DNA of 64,000 bases, from the NCBI RefSeq assembly GCF_001513785.1, contig NZ_LNQS01000009.1, forward strand, positions 186,001 through 250,000, written 5' to 3'. Position 1 is the stretch's first letter, and every line of letters begins with the position of its first letter. A program made the position numbers and the translations under genes. Origin of the DNA: Rheinheimera sp. EpRS3 (GTDB lineage Bacteria; Pseudomonadota; Gammaproteobacteria; Enterobacterales; Alteromonadaceae). The notes beneath the pieces were generated by a model. It was given only the letters and a program-made list of their open reading frames with translations, was not told where the DNA came from and ran no database searches. This document shows, one piece after another, positions 54,086 through 63,316 of the stretch.

Positions 54086-54825
54086 AGAACATAAATATGC
54101 TTAAACAGTTTATTTTTAGTGCTTTGCTTATTGCGCCGCCAGTGTATGGCGCAGTAACGGTAGAAACTAATGGCAGCCGCTATCAGTTTGATGCCAACCC
54201 ACGGCTACATGAGGTGCTGGCACCGGTTGCTTTGCAAAGCAACTGGTACTGGCCGGCGGCTGCGTTGTATCAGCTTGACTCTGATGAGCCGGAGCAATTA
54301 CGCCAGCAGTTGCTAAAGCAAATAGCACAGCTAAAACAGCATAATGCCGCTGACAGTGATTTAGTTATCACATTACAGTCACTGGAGCGCCAGTTGGCAT
54401 CCTGGCGTTTAGCAAAGCGTATATTGGTGCCAATTGACTATGATTTTGCCAGAATACGGCCAGAGCTTAATCCGCGTTTTGATAATGGTGCTTATTTATT
54501 GCAGCTGAAACCGCGCCCAGCCAATGTATATCTGTTTGGCGCTATCGGCTCTGCTATGGCAGTAGCACACCGTGGTGCAACACCGGCGGCTGACTATGTT
54601 ATTTCAGCGCGGCCAACTGATGCAGCCGATGTTACTGAGCTGATGCTGGTGCAACCAGATGGTAAAGTACAGGTTGCCGGGGCGGCTTACTGGAATCATG
54701 CTCATATTGAAGCGATGCCAGGGGCGCAGATTTTTGTTCCGCTGCAAAGCCAGTTGTTTAGTTCACAGTTAGATATATTAAATAAGCGTTTGCTTGAGCT
54801 TGCCAGCCACAGGGTGTTGCCATGA
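54082..54825 (+). CDS. gfcC: GfcC/YjbG-family periplasmic capsule protein
   Basis: A soluble periplasmic protein with a signal peptide ending near APPVYGA. E. coli GfcC has domains like those of the Wza exporter and is needed for group 4 capsule. Here the C-terminal half has an SLBB-like outline (LQLKPRPANVYLFGAIGSAM ... QIFVPLQSQLFSSQLDILNK). The 247-residue length matches. Four-base overlaps with both neighbours point to tight coupling. Confidence 0.83.
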   Translation: MKNINMLKQFIFSALLIAPPVYGAVTVETNGSRYQFDANPRLHEVLAPVALQSNWYWPAAALYQLDSDEPEQLRQQLLKQIAQLKQHNAADSDLVITLQSLERQLASWRLAKRILVPIDYDFARIRPELNPRFDNGAYLLQLKPRPANVYLFGAIGSAMAVAHRGATPAADYVISARPTDAADVTELMLVQPDGKVQVAGAAYWNHAHIEAMPGAQIFVPLQSQLFSSQLDILNKRLLELASHRVLP

Positions 54826-56930
54826 CTGCCGTACGTATTCCATTTTTACTCTCTTTAATCAGTCTGGCGTTGCAACCCCAGGTCGCCAAAGCCGATAGCA
54901 AAGACAGCTGGCAGCAGACGGCGGCAGGAGTGTCGCAAATGGCCCATGGTGGCGTTGGGTTAATTCAAACGCCAACAGCCCGTATGGCGCCAGCTGGTGA
55001 TCTGTCAATAAACTATACCGATAATGACGAGTATCGTTTATGGTCGGTAAGTATTCAGTTATTTGACTGGATGGAATCCACGGTGCGCTACACTGATGTG
55101 CGTACCCAGTTATATAGCCCTTTTCCTGGCTTTAGTGGTGATCAGACGTTAAAAGATAAAGGTATCGACGTTAAGTTTCGCTTGCTGCAAGAGAGTACCT
55201 ATTTGCCTCAGGTATCAGTTGGTTTTCGGGATTTTGGCGGTACCGGTTTCTTTGAAAGTGAATTTATCAGTTTAAGCAAAAAATGGGGTGACCTTGATTT
55301 TCACCTGGGGATGGGCTGGGGCTATTTAGGGAATAGTGGCAATACTAAAAACCCGTTTTGTGAGATAAAAGACAGTTTCTGTAGCAGACCAGGTGGCTAT
55401 AGCGGGCAGGGCGGTAAAATAGATTATGACCAGTTTTTTAAAGGCCCGGCGGCATTATTTGGCGGTATTGAGTATCAAACGCCGTGGCAGCCGCTGCGCC
55501 TAAAACTTGAGTATGAGGGTAATGACTACCAAAACGACAGAGCTGGCGAGCTTGAACAAGATAGCCGCTGGAATATAGGTGCTGTGTATCGCTGGAAAGA
55601 TTTTAATTTTGATCTGAATTATCAGCGCGGTAATACCCTGGGTTTTGGTGTGCATTACGCGATGAATTTACACAGTATTAGCCAAATTAAAGTTAAGCCA
55701 GCACCGCGTATTATTCCTGAGCAGTTAGATGCCAGTAAGCAAATTACCGACCGCGATGCTTTGCCTAAGGCATTGTTTACGGAGGCTGGCTTTATGCTGC
55801 GCTCGTCGCAGATGACCGATGATGAGTTTATATTGTATGGCCAGCAGGTATCTTACCGTGACCATGATGAGGCTATTGAGCGGATTAGCCGGATTTTAGC
55901 CACAGAGGTACCGGCTAATATTAAAACCTATCGCATAGTAACTTATAATGGCAACCTGCCAATGGTAGAAACGGTGGTAGATGCACAGCAGTTTATTAGT
56001 GCTGCCCGCTATGATTCGTTACACAGTGAGGTTAAATCAACTTATGTGCGCCAGCAGCCCGAGCCCCGAACGCTTGGTTTAACCGAGTTGCCGGAGCAAA
56101 ATGGTTTTTATACCGGTGTTGAAACATTTTGGATCCAAACCTTTGGTAACCCTGAAGCCTTTTATATGTATCAGGGTGGAGTGTTAGCGAATGCCGGTTA
56201 TAATTTGACCAGTAATTTTAGTATTAACGGCGCCGCCAAAGTAACCTTGCTGGAGAACTTTGATAAATTTAACTATAAAGTCGACGCGCAAAATACACCA
56301 TTACCCAGGGTACGTACTTATATCCGTGAATATGTAACCCGTAGTACGGTGTCGATGGAAAACCTGTATTTGCAATGGCAGGACCAGATAGCACCGGATA
56401 TTTATGCCCAGGCTTATGGTGGTTATCTGGAGATGATGTTTGGTGGTGTTGGTGGTGAAGTGTTATACCGCCCGGTAGATTCTAACTTTGCTATTGGTTT
56501 TGATGTTAACTATGTACGTCAGCGCTCTTATGAGAATGACCTGGACTTCTTTGACTATAAAACCTTTACCGGCCATGTGAATGTGTACTGGAAGCCTGAG
56601 TTTTTACCGGATACCCAGCTGACCTTTAACATAGGCCAGTTTTTGGCAAAAGACCGTGGGGTAAACGTTGATTTTGCCAAGCGCTTTGATAGCGGTATTG
56701 TAGTTGGCGCTTATGCGGCCTTTACTAATGTGTCATCGGCTGAGTATGGCGAAGGTAGCTTTACCAAAGGCTTTTATTTATCAATACCCTTTGATTTGTT
56801 CTCGCTGCGCCCGGCTACAGGACGTGGGCGCTTGCCTTGGGTACCGATTGCCAGAGATGGTGGCCAGCCACTAAACCGGCCTAATACGTTGATTAACGCC
56901 ACCGAGCAACGCTCACCATTCTACGACTAA
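54822..56930 (+). CDS. gfcD: GfcD/YjbH-family outer-membrane beta-barrel protein
   Basis: A 702-residue exported protein with a signal peptide and an early GGVGLIQTPTARMAPAGDLS segment that marks the YjbH family. A first barrel-like region, a middle domain and a second beta-rich region follow (many alternating strands such as NFAIGFDVNYVRQRSYE, FLPDTQLTFNIGQFLAKDRG). E. coli GfcD/YjbH is an outer-membrane protein used for exopolysaccharide secretion. It ends the operon, with a hairpin terminator after it. Confidence 0.87.
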   Translation: MTAVRIPFLLSLISLALQPQVAKADSKDSWQQTAAGVSQMAHGGVGLIQTPTARMAPAGDLSINYTDNDEYRLWSVSIQLFDWMESTVRYTDVRTQLYSPFPGFSGDQTLKDKGIDVKFRLLQESTYLPQVSVGFRDFGGTGFFESEFISLSKKWGDLDFHLGMGWGYLGNSGNTKNPFCEIKDSFCSRPGGYSGQGGKIDYDQFFKGPAALFGGIEYQTPWQPLRLKLEYEGNDYQNDRAGELEQDSRWNIGAVYRWKDFNFDLNYQRGNTLGFGVHYAMNLHSISQIKVKPAPRIIPEQLDASKQITDRDALPKALFTEAGFMLRSSQMTDDEFILYGQQVSYRDHDEAIERISRILATEVPANIKTYRIVTYNGNLPMVETVVDAQQFISAARYDSLHSEVKSTYVRQQPEPRTLGLTELPEQNGFYTGVETFWIQTFGNPEAFYMYQGGVLANAGYNLTSNFSINGAAKVTLLENFDKFNYKVDAQNTPLPRVRTYIREYVTRSTVSMENLYLQWQDQIAPDIYAQAYGGYLEMMFGGVGGEVLYRPVDSNFAIGFDVNYVRQRSYENDLDFFDYKTFTGHVNVYWKPEFLPDTQLTFNIGQFLAKDRGVNVDFAKRFDSGIVVGAYAAFTNVSSAEYGEGSFTKGFYLSIPFDLFSLRPATGRGRLPWVPIARDGGQPLNRPNTLINATEQRSPFYD

Positions 56931-56960
56931 GCCTTGAGGTTTAGCTTGGCAGAAAAAACC

Positions 56961-56986
56961 AAACGGGAAGCCTGGCTTCCCGTTTT
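56961..56986. terminator. Bidirectional terminator after gfcD
   Basis: Eleven-base arms aaacgggaagc and gcttcccgttt with a three-base loop and short A and T flanks lie between the convergent gfcD and diguanylate cyclase genes. The TAA of the minus-strand gene overlaps its right edge. Confidence 0.8.
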
Positions 56987-58499
56987 ACTGTGTGGCGATA
57001 ATAAACTGGTTACGCCCGCCGGCTTTGGCTTTATACAACGCCTTGTCGGCGGCGCTGATAAAATCGGCGCTGGTGCTGTGTTTGTTGGGGGTATTGGCGG
57101 TAACGCCTATGCTGGCAGTGATAACACTGGCGATATCTGATGCCTGATGCGCAATTGCTAATTCGGCCAATTGTTGCTGTATTTGCTTAGCCATCTGGGT
57201 ACAGGCTTCGGTATCGCTGCCGGGCAGTATAATAGCAAACTCTTCACCGCCGTAGCGTGCTGCCAGTTCGCCATTGCGGCGTGGTAACTTATCCAGAGCC
57301 TGAGCAATGCACTTTAATGCGTCGTCACCGGCCTGATGGCCGTAGTGGTCGTTGTAGAGTTTAAAACGGTCAATATCGAGCAACAGCAGGCCCAGCGGCA
57401 GGTTATTGCGGGCACAGCGTTGTAGTTCATTTTGCAGACTGGTATCAAACTGGCGCCGGTTGGCAATGCCGGTAAGGCCATCCTGACTGGCTTGCTTTTG
57501 CAGCTCGAGATTAACCTGGAGCAGTTGCTGCTGCATCTGTTGTAATGAGCGGCGGTAACTCACATTTTGTAAGGTGTTGGCGATCATTTCGCCTACTAGT
57601 TTCATCCGGCGTAAATCATTGCTGGTCCAGTTACGTTGTCGCGATACCATGTCGCAACCCACAAAACCACTGAGTTTATCGTCATTAAGCATGGCGCAAC
57701 ATAGCACTGACTGAATATCTTCTGCGTTGAACTCGTGCTGTTCGGCAGCAGCTTCTGCCGGCAGGCTGGTGACATCATTAACAGCAAATACCAGATCCTG
57801 CTGTATTTTTTGGTAAAAATAAGGCAGCGCCTGCTGTGGAATGTGTTGCAGTTTAGCTTTGTGTGAACTGATGCCACCGCGTACCCATTCATGCGTATTG
57901 CTCATTTCAGTTAAATCGGCATTGAATAAAAATACATAGCTGCGATCGGCATGGCAAAACTCGCCTATTGCGGCTAACGCATCTTCAATATGCTGATCGA
58001 GCTTGTCGTCTTGCACATTAATCAGCTGGGTTGAGATAAGTGACATCAGTTTGTCAAACGCCAGCGCCTCTTCTATTTCTGCTTGTTCCGGCGGCAATGC
58101 AGGTTGCAACGGTACCAAGGTGTTTAAAGCCATAGGTTGCAACGTGACCAGATTAATACTGTGCAGTGTAAACGACAGGGCAATACTGGTGCTTTGCAGT
58201 AATAACGGGTTGTCATAGCTGTTCAGCTGGACCACCTGTTGCAACGCCGTGCCGCTTAACGCCAGTAGTAAAGGATTGTGCAGTAAATCAAAGGCTTGTT
58301 TGTTATCTGGATTGAGCAACGGCAGTTGCTGCAGTTGCGATATCGATAACACATTTTGCTGCGCAGATAACTGGAACAAGGTTAAAGCGGCCTGGTTAGC
58401 AAATACTGCAGCTCTGGTGTTTTCTTTATAAAGTAATGCGGTAGGCAGGGCATCAAGTACTGCCCAAAAATGGGGGAATGTAACGTCTTGTTTTGACAT
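56985..58499 (-). CDS. Diguanylate cyclase with PAS-like and GAF domains
   Basis: Makes the second messenger c-di-GMP. An N-terminal PAS-like segment (FWAVLDALPTALLYKENTRA) is followed by a GAF domain (about residues 155-310). A short coiled linker leads to a GGDEF domain with DGLTGIANRRQFD at its start and the active GGEEF at 417-421. The product-inhibition site upstream reads RNGE instead of RxxD, so feedback control may be weakened. No membrane segments are seen, so the sensor is cytoplasmic. Its position beside the capsule locus fits, but does not prove, control of matrix production. Confidence 0.9.
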   Translation of the reverse strand: MSKQDVTFPHFWAVLDALPTALLYKENTRAAVFANQAALTLFQLSAQQNVLSISQLQQLPLLNPDNKQAFDLLHNPLLLALSGTALQQVVQLNSYDNPLLLQSTSIALSFTLHSINLVTLQPMALNTLVPLQPALPPEQAEIEEALAFDKLMSLISTQLINVQDDKLDQHIEDALAAIGEFCHADRSYVFLFNADLTEMSNTHEWVRGGISSHKAKLQHIPQQALPYFYQKIQQDLVFAVNDVTSLPAEAAAEQHEFNAEDIQSVLCCAMLNDDKLSGFVGCDMVSRQRNWTSNDLRRMKLVGEMIANTLQNVSYRRSLQQMQQQLLQVNLELQKQASQDGLTGIANRRQFDTSLQNELQRCARNNLPLGLLLLDIDRFKLYNDHYGHQAGDDALKCIAQALDKLPRRNGELAARYGGEEFAIILPGSDTEACTQMAKQIQQQLAELAIAHQASDIASVITASIGVTANTPNKHSTSADFISAADKALYKAKAGGRNQFIIATQ

Positions 58500-58572
58500 G
58501 CCGCACTCACTTTATCGTTATACTTTACTATAACTGATTTGGCGGTATTGGCAAAAATAGCGCGTTAGTGCT

Positions 58573-59589
58573 TTAACTCCATAGTGTTTTACTCAGCGTA
58601 TTTACATCGCCCGGTGTGTCTTGCAGCAACCAGTTACAAATAGCGCTGGCAACGTTGGGGTAGTTTACTGTGCCATGCCGCTGCTTTTCGTTTAGCCATT
58701 TTGCAATGATGCCGGTACTCAGGCTGTCGGTGCGGCTGGCCAATTTTAACTGTTGTAACGCCAGTGCATTGGATTGTTGCTCCATCTGGCCTCGTAGCGG
58801 CTTCACCATAATGTGTTTTTGCAGTTGCAGCGCTTCGCTTATTAGTTCAAAACCGGCGTTACTGAGTACATGGCTGCAACGGGCTAAATCGGCTTTAAAG
58901 GCGTGCAGTGCAGGCGGGTGAGTATGTATATGGCCGATAGCCGCTTTAGTCAGCCCGGGGCCATACAGGCAGAACTGGAACTCTGTTAACGGTTTTAGCA
59001 GACCAATAACCTGCTGTTGATCTTCAAACGGTAAATATACCAGCACTTTATTGGCTTCTGTATCTGCATTGTGCTCAGCCTCGTCGATAATAGGTGGCAG
59101 GATGGGCTGATTAAAATGGTGCCAGTGCAGGCCCAATTGTGTTTGTGCCGGAGCAAAGTGGCGGAACATCAGGTGAGTAACCAGATTGGCATGTTCCATT
59201 GGGATTTTATGCAGAAAGGCATACTGATGACCAAGCGCAACGCTACGCTTTTTTTGCTGTTTTGCGGCGTGCGCGGTAATGGGTTCAAAATCAGTCAGGA
59301 CCAGATCATAACTGCTGCAATCGAGCGTTTTAACATCCTGCCACAGGGTTTGCACCGAAGCCTGGCGCAGTGTTTGCCAGTAATTGACTGTGCCGGCTTG
59401 GGTAACAAAGTTTAAGCCACGTTTGACCTGATAATCGCCAAACTGCTGCATATCAAACAGTTGGTCAGCAGGGCGGCCGGAAAACAGATAATCTACCTGT
59501 ACACCGGCGTTAGCCAGATACTTCCCCATGGCGCGGGCCCGGCTGATATGACCATTTCCTGTTGCCTGCACACCATAGAGAATTTTCAT
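58573..59589 (-). CDS. MJ1255/VC2487-family glycosyltransferase-like protein
   Basis: A 338-residue GT-B-like protein of a conserved family without a settled function. It begins MKILYGVQATGNGHISRARA, very typical of that family, and has HVLSNAGFELISEALQLQKH near the end, resembling the nucleotide-sugar site of MurG-type transferases. It lies three bases after the thymidine kinase stop, so the two are probably co-transcribed. The acceptor is unknown. Confidence 0.82.
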   Translation of the reverse strand: MKILYGVQATGNGHISRARAMGKYLANAGVQVDYLFSGRPADQLFDMQQFGDYQVKRGLNFVTQAGTVNYWQTLRQASVQTLWQDVKTLDCSSYDLVLTDFEPITAHAAKQQKKRSVALGHQYAFLHKIPMEHANLVTHLMFRHFAPAQTQLGLHWHHFNQPILPPIIDEAEHNADTEANKVLVYLPFEDQQQVIGLLKPLTEFQFCLYGPGLTKAAIGHIHTHPPALHAFKADLARCSHVLSNAGFELISEALQLQKHIMVKPLRGQMEQQSNALALQQLKLASRTDSLSTGIIAKWLNEKQRHGTVNYPNVASAICNWLLQDTPGDVNTLSKTLWS

Positions 59590-59592
59590 CTG

Positions 59593-60186
59593 TTATTCCT
59601 TTGTTTGATCCTGCCATACCAGCGCTTTAAAGTGCGCGCGGCACATGGATACATAACTTTCATTGCCGCCAATTTGTACTTGCGAGCCTTCGGTTGCCGC
59701 CTTGCCATGCTCGTCTAACCGCACCACAAAATTCGCTTTGCGGCCACAATGGCAAATGGTTTTCAGCTCTATCAGTTTATCAGCCCAGGCCAGCAACGCT
59801 TCGCTACCGGCAAAGGTTTCGCCTAAAAAGTCGGTACGCAGGCCAAAGGCCAGCACCGGTATATTTAAATCGTCGACCACATCGGTTAGCTGCCTAACCT
59901 GAGCTTTGGATAAAAACTGCGCTTCATCTATTAATACGCAGTCTAAACGGCCCTGTGTTTTTAGCTGCTTTACATGACTAACAAAATTAAAGCTGCTATT
60001 AAAAATATGTGCATCCATCGCTAGGCCAATGCGCGAGCTTACCTTGCCCAGGCCATAGCGGTTATCCAGTGCGGCGGTGTAAATAGCCACTGTCATGCCT
60101 CTTTCCTGATAGTTATATGCACTTTGCAGTAAAGAGGTTGATTTGCCGGCATTCATTGCCGAGTAGTAAAAATATAATTGCGCCAT
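59593..60186 (-). CDS. tdk: Thymidine kinase
   Basis: Phosphorylates thymidine to dTMP in the salvage pathway. The P-loop is [13 protein letters not shown] at residues about 9-21, [13 protein letters not shown] follows, and the lid zinc ligands are seen in CHCGRK and MCRAHF. The YVSMCRAHF region near the end is normal. ATG 60186 has GGGTGA about five bases upstream and is chosen over a TTG four codons earlier. The size (about 197 residues) fits type II bacterial enzymes. Confidence 0.95.
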   Translation of the reverse strand: MAQLYFYYSAMNAGKSTSLLQSAYNYQERGMTVAIYTAALDNRYGLGKVSSRIGLAMDAHIFNSSFNFVSHVKQLKTQGRLDCVLIDEAQFLSKAQVRQLTDVVDDLNIPVLAFGLRTDFLGETFAGSEALLAWADKLIELKTICHCGRKANFVVRLDEHGKAATEGSQVQIGGNESYVSMCRAHFKALVWQDQTKE

Positions 60187-60327
60187 TGCATCACCCAACT
60201 AAAAAAGACAACGCAGTATAGCAATATCACTGCCTGAAATATAAAGGCCTGATATGACAGAATTAAGACGCTGGCATCTTTAACCTGGCTGCATTAAGCT
60301 CTGAGCAGTTTAAATTTGGAGAATAAA

Positions 60328-60747
60328 ATGGAAAAATTGATATTGCTGCCGGTATTTGTGCAGATATTACTTACCAGTGTAGTGATGGTGTTGATGGGGA
60401 AACGCCGTATCCGGGCGGCTAAAAATAAAGAAATTACGGTAGCCGCGTTTAAAACGATGAACCTGACTGGTGCCAATGAGCAGGTAATTGCTACCAGTCG
60501 TAACTTTGATAACCAGTTCCAGATGCCAATGCTGTATTTATTCAGCGTGTTATTTACACTGCAGCTTGGGTTTGCTGATCTGGGCTATGCAGTGTTGGGC
60601 GCGGCCTTTGTATTGCTGCGGGTAATGCATACGGTGGTGCATATTGGCAGTAATAATGTACGGTTACGCTTTAACATATTTTTACTGGGATGCCTGGCCT
60701 TATGGCTGCTTTGGCTGCGTTTAGCCTGGCAGGTGTTGGTAGCCTGA
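60328..60747 (+). CDS. MAPEG-family membrane protein
   Basis: A 139-residue inner-membrane protein with four hydrophobic helices. The MAPEG-type pattern is seen in NQFQMPMLYLFSVLF and LLRVMHTVVHIGSNNVRLRF, where the RxxHxxxH-like stretch is characteristic. The family includes glutathione transferases, but bacterial members of this small type are mostly uncharacterised. ATG 60328 has GGAG seven bases upstream. It is followed after three bases by a YqaA-like gene. Confidence 0.82.
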   Translation: MEKLILLPVFVQILLTSVVMVLMGKRRIRAAKNKEITVAAFKTMNLTGANEQVIATSRNFDNQFQMPMLYLFSVLFTLQLGFADLGYAVLGAAFVLLRVMHTVVHIGSNNVRLRFNIFLLGCLALWLLWLRLAWQVLVA

Positions 60748-60750
60748 TTA

Positions 60751-61179
60751 ATGCTGGCGTATTTCTCGCTGTTTTGTAGCGGCCTGTTGGCCGCTACGTT
60801 GTTTCCGGCGTCCAGTGAAGTATTATTGCTGGCCCTGTTACAACAAGGCTATAACCCGCTGTGGTTGTTTATTGCGGCTACTGCCGGTAATACGCTGGGC
60901 TCTTGTATTAACTGGTACCTGGGGCTGAAACTGCTGCAGTTTCAACATAAGCGCTGGTTTCCCTTTTCAGCCGCAGCGCTTGATAAAGCGCAACGGCAAT
61001 TTCAGCGTTTTGGCAGTTGGAGTTTGCTCTTTGCCTGGCTGCCGCTGGTGGGCGACCCTCTGACGTTGATCGCCGGTATGCTGAAGGTACGCTTTGGCCT
61101 GTTTTTGTTGTTGGTGTTGTTGGGTAAAGGCGCGCGTTATGCGTTGCTGATTTGGTTTGGTAATGCCTGGCTGGCGTAA
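60751..61179 (+). CDS. yqaA: YqaA-family (DedA-like) inner-membrane protein
   Basis: A 142-residue membrane protein with the DedA/SNARE-associated outline: a re-entrant loop (FPASSEVLLLALLQQGYNPL), ATAGNTLGSCINWYLG, and WLPLVGDPLTLIAGMLKV followed by a Gly-Lys helix. DedA relatives act in lipid flipping and membrane potential upkeep; the role of YqaA is not known. It forms a pair with the MAPEG gene, three bases apart. Confidence 0.85.
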   Translation: MLAYFSLFCSGLLAATLFPASSEVLLLALLQQGYNPLWLFIAATAGNTLGSCINWYLGLKLLQFQHKRWFPFSAAALDKAQRQFQRFGSWSLLFAWLPLVGDPLTLIAGMLKVRFGLFLLLVLLGKGARYALLIWFGNAWLA

Positions 61180-61251
61180 TTATTAATGGTAAAAGGCCGC
61201 ATGATCCGTCATCATTAGCGGTATTATTGATTCGCTGAACAGGAACCACTT

Positions 61252-61641
61252 ATGGATTATCAATTAACGGCTGAAGAGCTTAAACGCATCACCGCATTAG
61301 ATGCAGAGCAGCGTTACACTTATTTTATTCAGGCTGTTGCTGATCTGGAAAAAATCTGGATTTTAACCGATGAAGACGGTTTTGTACTGGTAAGCGCAGA
61401 AGATGAGCGTTGTATTCCGGTATGGCCACATGCCGAACTTGCTGAGCAGTGGATTGAAGGTGAGTGGGCGCATTGTTCTGCCCAGGCTGTTGATGTAGAC
61501 ACCTGGCTGGATAAATGGACGTCTGGCTTAAACGGCGACGAGCTGGCTATCGCCGTGCTGCCTGATACTGATGGCCCGGGCGTGGTGGTAATGCCAGACG
61601 AGCTGGCAGAAACCCTGTTAAGTGAAATGCAGGAAGATTAA
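61252..61641 (+). CDS. DUF2750-type acidic protein
   Basis: A 129-residue acidic cytoplasmic protein with a pattern found in the DUF2750 group: RYTYFIQAVADLEKIWILTDEDG, CIPVWPHAELAEQW and VVMPDELAETLLSE. The function is unknown. It starts about 70 bases after yqaA with AGGAACC upstream of the ATG, and ends at a terminator shared with ldhA. Confidence 0.8.
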   Translation: MDYQLTAEELKRITALDAEQRYTYFIQAVADLEKIWILTDEDGFVLVSAEDERCIPVWPHAELAEQWIEGEWAHCSAQAVDVDTWLDKWTSGLNGDELAIAVLPDTDGPGVVVMPDELAETLLSEMQED

Positions 61642-61664
61642 GGCATTTAGTGTCAAAGCCTTGT

Positions 61665-61692
61665 AAAAGAAGCAGCCGTTGTGCTGCTTTTT
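61665..61692. terminator. Bidirectional terminator between the DUF2750 gene and ldhA
   Basis: aagcagc and gctgctt pair over seven bases with a six-base loop, with A-rich sequence before and a T run after on the + strand. It lies between convergent genes and overlaps the ldhA stop. Confidence 0.7.
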
Positions 61693-62680
61693 AGTTTATA
61701 AGCTCGTTGCCGGTAGCGGTATTACTGGCAAATGCCAGTAAATTGTCGCTGGTTACCTGGCAAATTTCCTGTAATGCTTCTTTGGTGAAAAACGCCTGAT
61801 GGCCGGTTATTAGTACATTTGGGAACGTAAGCAAACGTTTAAATACGTCATCGTCTATCACTTGCTCTGACAGGTTTTCAAAGAATAAGTCGGCTTCCTG
61901 CTCGTAAACATCTAAACCCAGATAGCCAATTTTTCGGTTTTTCAATCCGGCTATCACTGCTTTGCTATCAATTAATGCACCACGGCTGGTGTTAATCAGC
62001 ATTACACCATCTTTCATGCTACCAATACTGTAGTGGTTAATAATATGCTTTGTATCGGGTGTAAGCGGGCAGTGCAGGCTGATAATGTCGCTTTGGGCAT
62101 ACAGCTCGGCCAGTGGTACATAGCGCCCGCCCAGCTCTGCAATATGTGGGTTTTGTGCAATATCATGGCAGAGTAACTGGCAACCAAAGCCGCGTAGGAT
62201 CCGCGCTGTGGCAAGGCCAATACGGCCGGTACCAATTAACCCGACGGTTTTGCCAAACAGATTAAAACCCAGCAGGCCGTCCAGCGCAAAGTTGTCATCA
62301 CGTACCCGGTTATAGGCTTTATGCAGTTTGCGGTTTAAGCACAGCATCATACCGATAGTATGTTCAGCCACCGCCTCAGGAGAATACGCCGGTACCCGTG
62401 ACACCCTAATGCCAAGCACTTTGGCTGCGTCCAGATCGACATTGTTAAAACCGGCGCAGCGTAGCGCTATCATCTCAATACCGAGCTCTGATAACTGCTG
62501 TAATACTTCAGCATTAAGTTCGTCATTTACAAAAGCGCACACTGCATGGCTGCCTGCAGCCAGCTTTACGCTGTCTTTATTTAGTCTGGTTTCGTGGTAG
62601 CTAAACTGCAAACTGCTGTCAGCCCACTGGCTGAAGCCGTCTCTGTCATATTTTTTCGCGCTGAATACGGCAACTTTCAT
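61691..62680 (-). CDS. ldhA: D-lactate dehydrogenase, fermentative (LdhA)
   Basis: Reduces pyruvate to D-lactate with NADH. It is a D-2-hydroxyacid dehydrogenase of the LdhA subgroup: MKVAVFSAKKYD start, ALRCAGFNNVDLDAA, NAD motif VGLIGTGRIGLATA, catalytic Arg in NTSRGALID, Glu in DVYEQEADLFF and His in ITGHQAFFTKEAL. The ATG at 62680 has GGGAGAG just upstream; a start eight codons earlier is not supported. The 329-residue length is normal. Confidence 0.93.
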   Translation of the reverse strand: MKVAVFSAKKYDRDGFSQWADSSLQFSYHETRLNKDSVKLAAGSHAVCAFVNDELNAEVLQQLSELGIEMIALRCAGFNNVDLDAAKVLGIRVSRVPAYSPEAVAEHTIGMMLCLNRKLHKAYNRVRDDNFALDGLLGFNLFGKTVGLIGTGRIGLATARILRGFGCQLLCHDIAQNPHIAELGGRYVPLAELYAQSDIISLHCPLTPDTKHIINHYSIGSMKDGVMLINTSRGALIDSKAVIAGLKNRKIGYLGLDVYEQEADLFFENLSEQVIDDDVFKRLLTFPNVLITGHQAFFTKEALQEICQVTSDNLLAFASNTATGNELIN

Positions 62681-62750
62681 GGTATCTCTCCCATTATTTG
62701 CCATAGAGCTTAGCGCAAATACCAGCGCTATATTTAGCGCTGGATCAAAG

Positions 62751-63230
62751 TTACAGCAAATCTTCTATCGAAGCGGCAATACTGGCAGGTTTGGTGCGCG
62801 GGGCATAACGTTTAACTACATCACCCTGTTTATTTATCAGAAATTTGGTGAAATTCCATTTAATCGCCCGTGTTTTCATCAGGCCACGGGCTGAATCTTT
62901 TAAGTGCTCAAATAACGGTGATGCATCCGGGCCGTTAACTGCCAGCTTCGCCATAACCGGAAAGCTGACGCCGTAATTCAGCTGACAAAACTGCTGAATT
63001 TCATTATCAGAGCCTGGCTCCTGGCCTCCAAATTGATTACAGGGAAATGCCAGTATAACCAGGCCTTTATCCTTGTATTTCTGATGCAGCTGTTCCAGTT
63101 CTTTATACTGGGAGGTAAAGCCGCATTGGCTGGCTGTGTTTACCACCAGCAATACCTTGCCACGATACTGGCTCAGGTCAATTTCGTTGCCGCTGGCATC
63201 TTTTACCTTGTACTGGTGCACATTTGCCAT
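62751..63230 (-). CDS. Glutathione peroxidase (BtuE-like)
   Basis: A cytoplasmic thiol peroxidase that reduces hydroperoxides. The peroxidatic Cys lies in NTASQCGFTSQY near residue 36, Gln in LAFPCNQFGGQEPG, and the Trp-Asn pair in IKWNFTKFLI, so all four catalytic residues are present. The CNQF cysteine could serve as a resolving residue, as in thioredoxin-dependent members. At 159 residues it is full length. It is likely expressed alone or with ldhA, 70 bases downstream. Confidence 0.92.
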   Translation of the reverse strand: MANVHQYKVKDASGNEIDLSQYRGKVLLVVNTASQCGFTSQYKELEQLHQKYKDKGLVILAFPCNQFGGQEPGSDNEIQQFCQLNYGVSFPVMAKLAVNGPDASPLFEHLKDSARGLMKTRAIKWNFTKFLINKQGDVVKRYAPRTKPASIAASIEDLL

Positions 63231-63316
63231 GCTGTTTCCTTATTTAAGTGCTTTCAATCGAGCGGAGATCTTTGTAAGCTTTGCGCCACAGTATGTCACA
63301 GTTTTAAGTCATTAAT

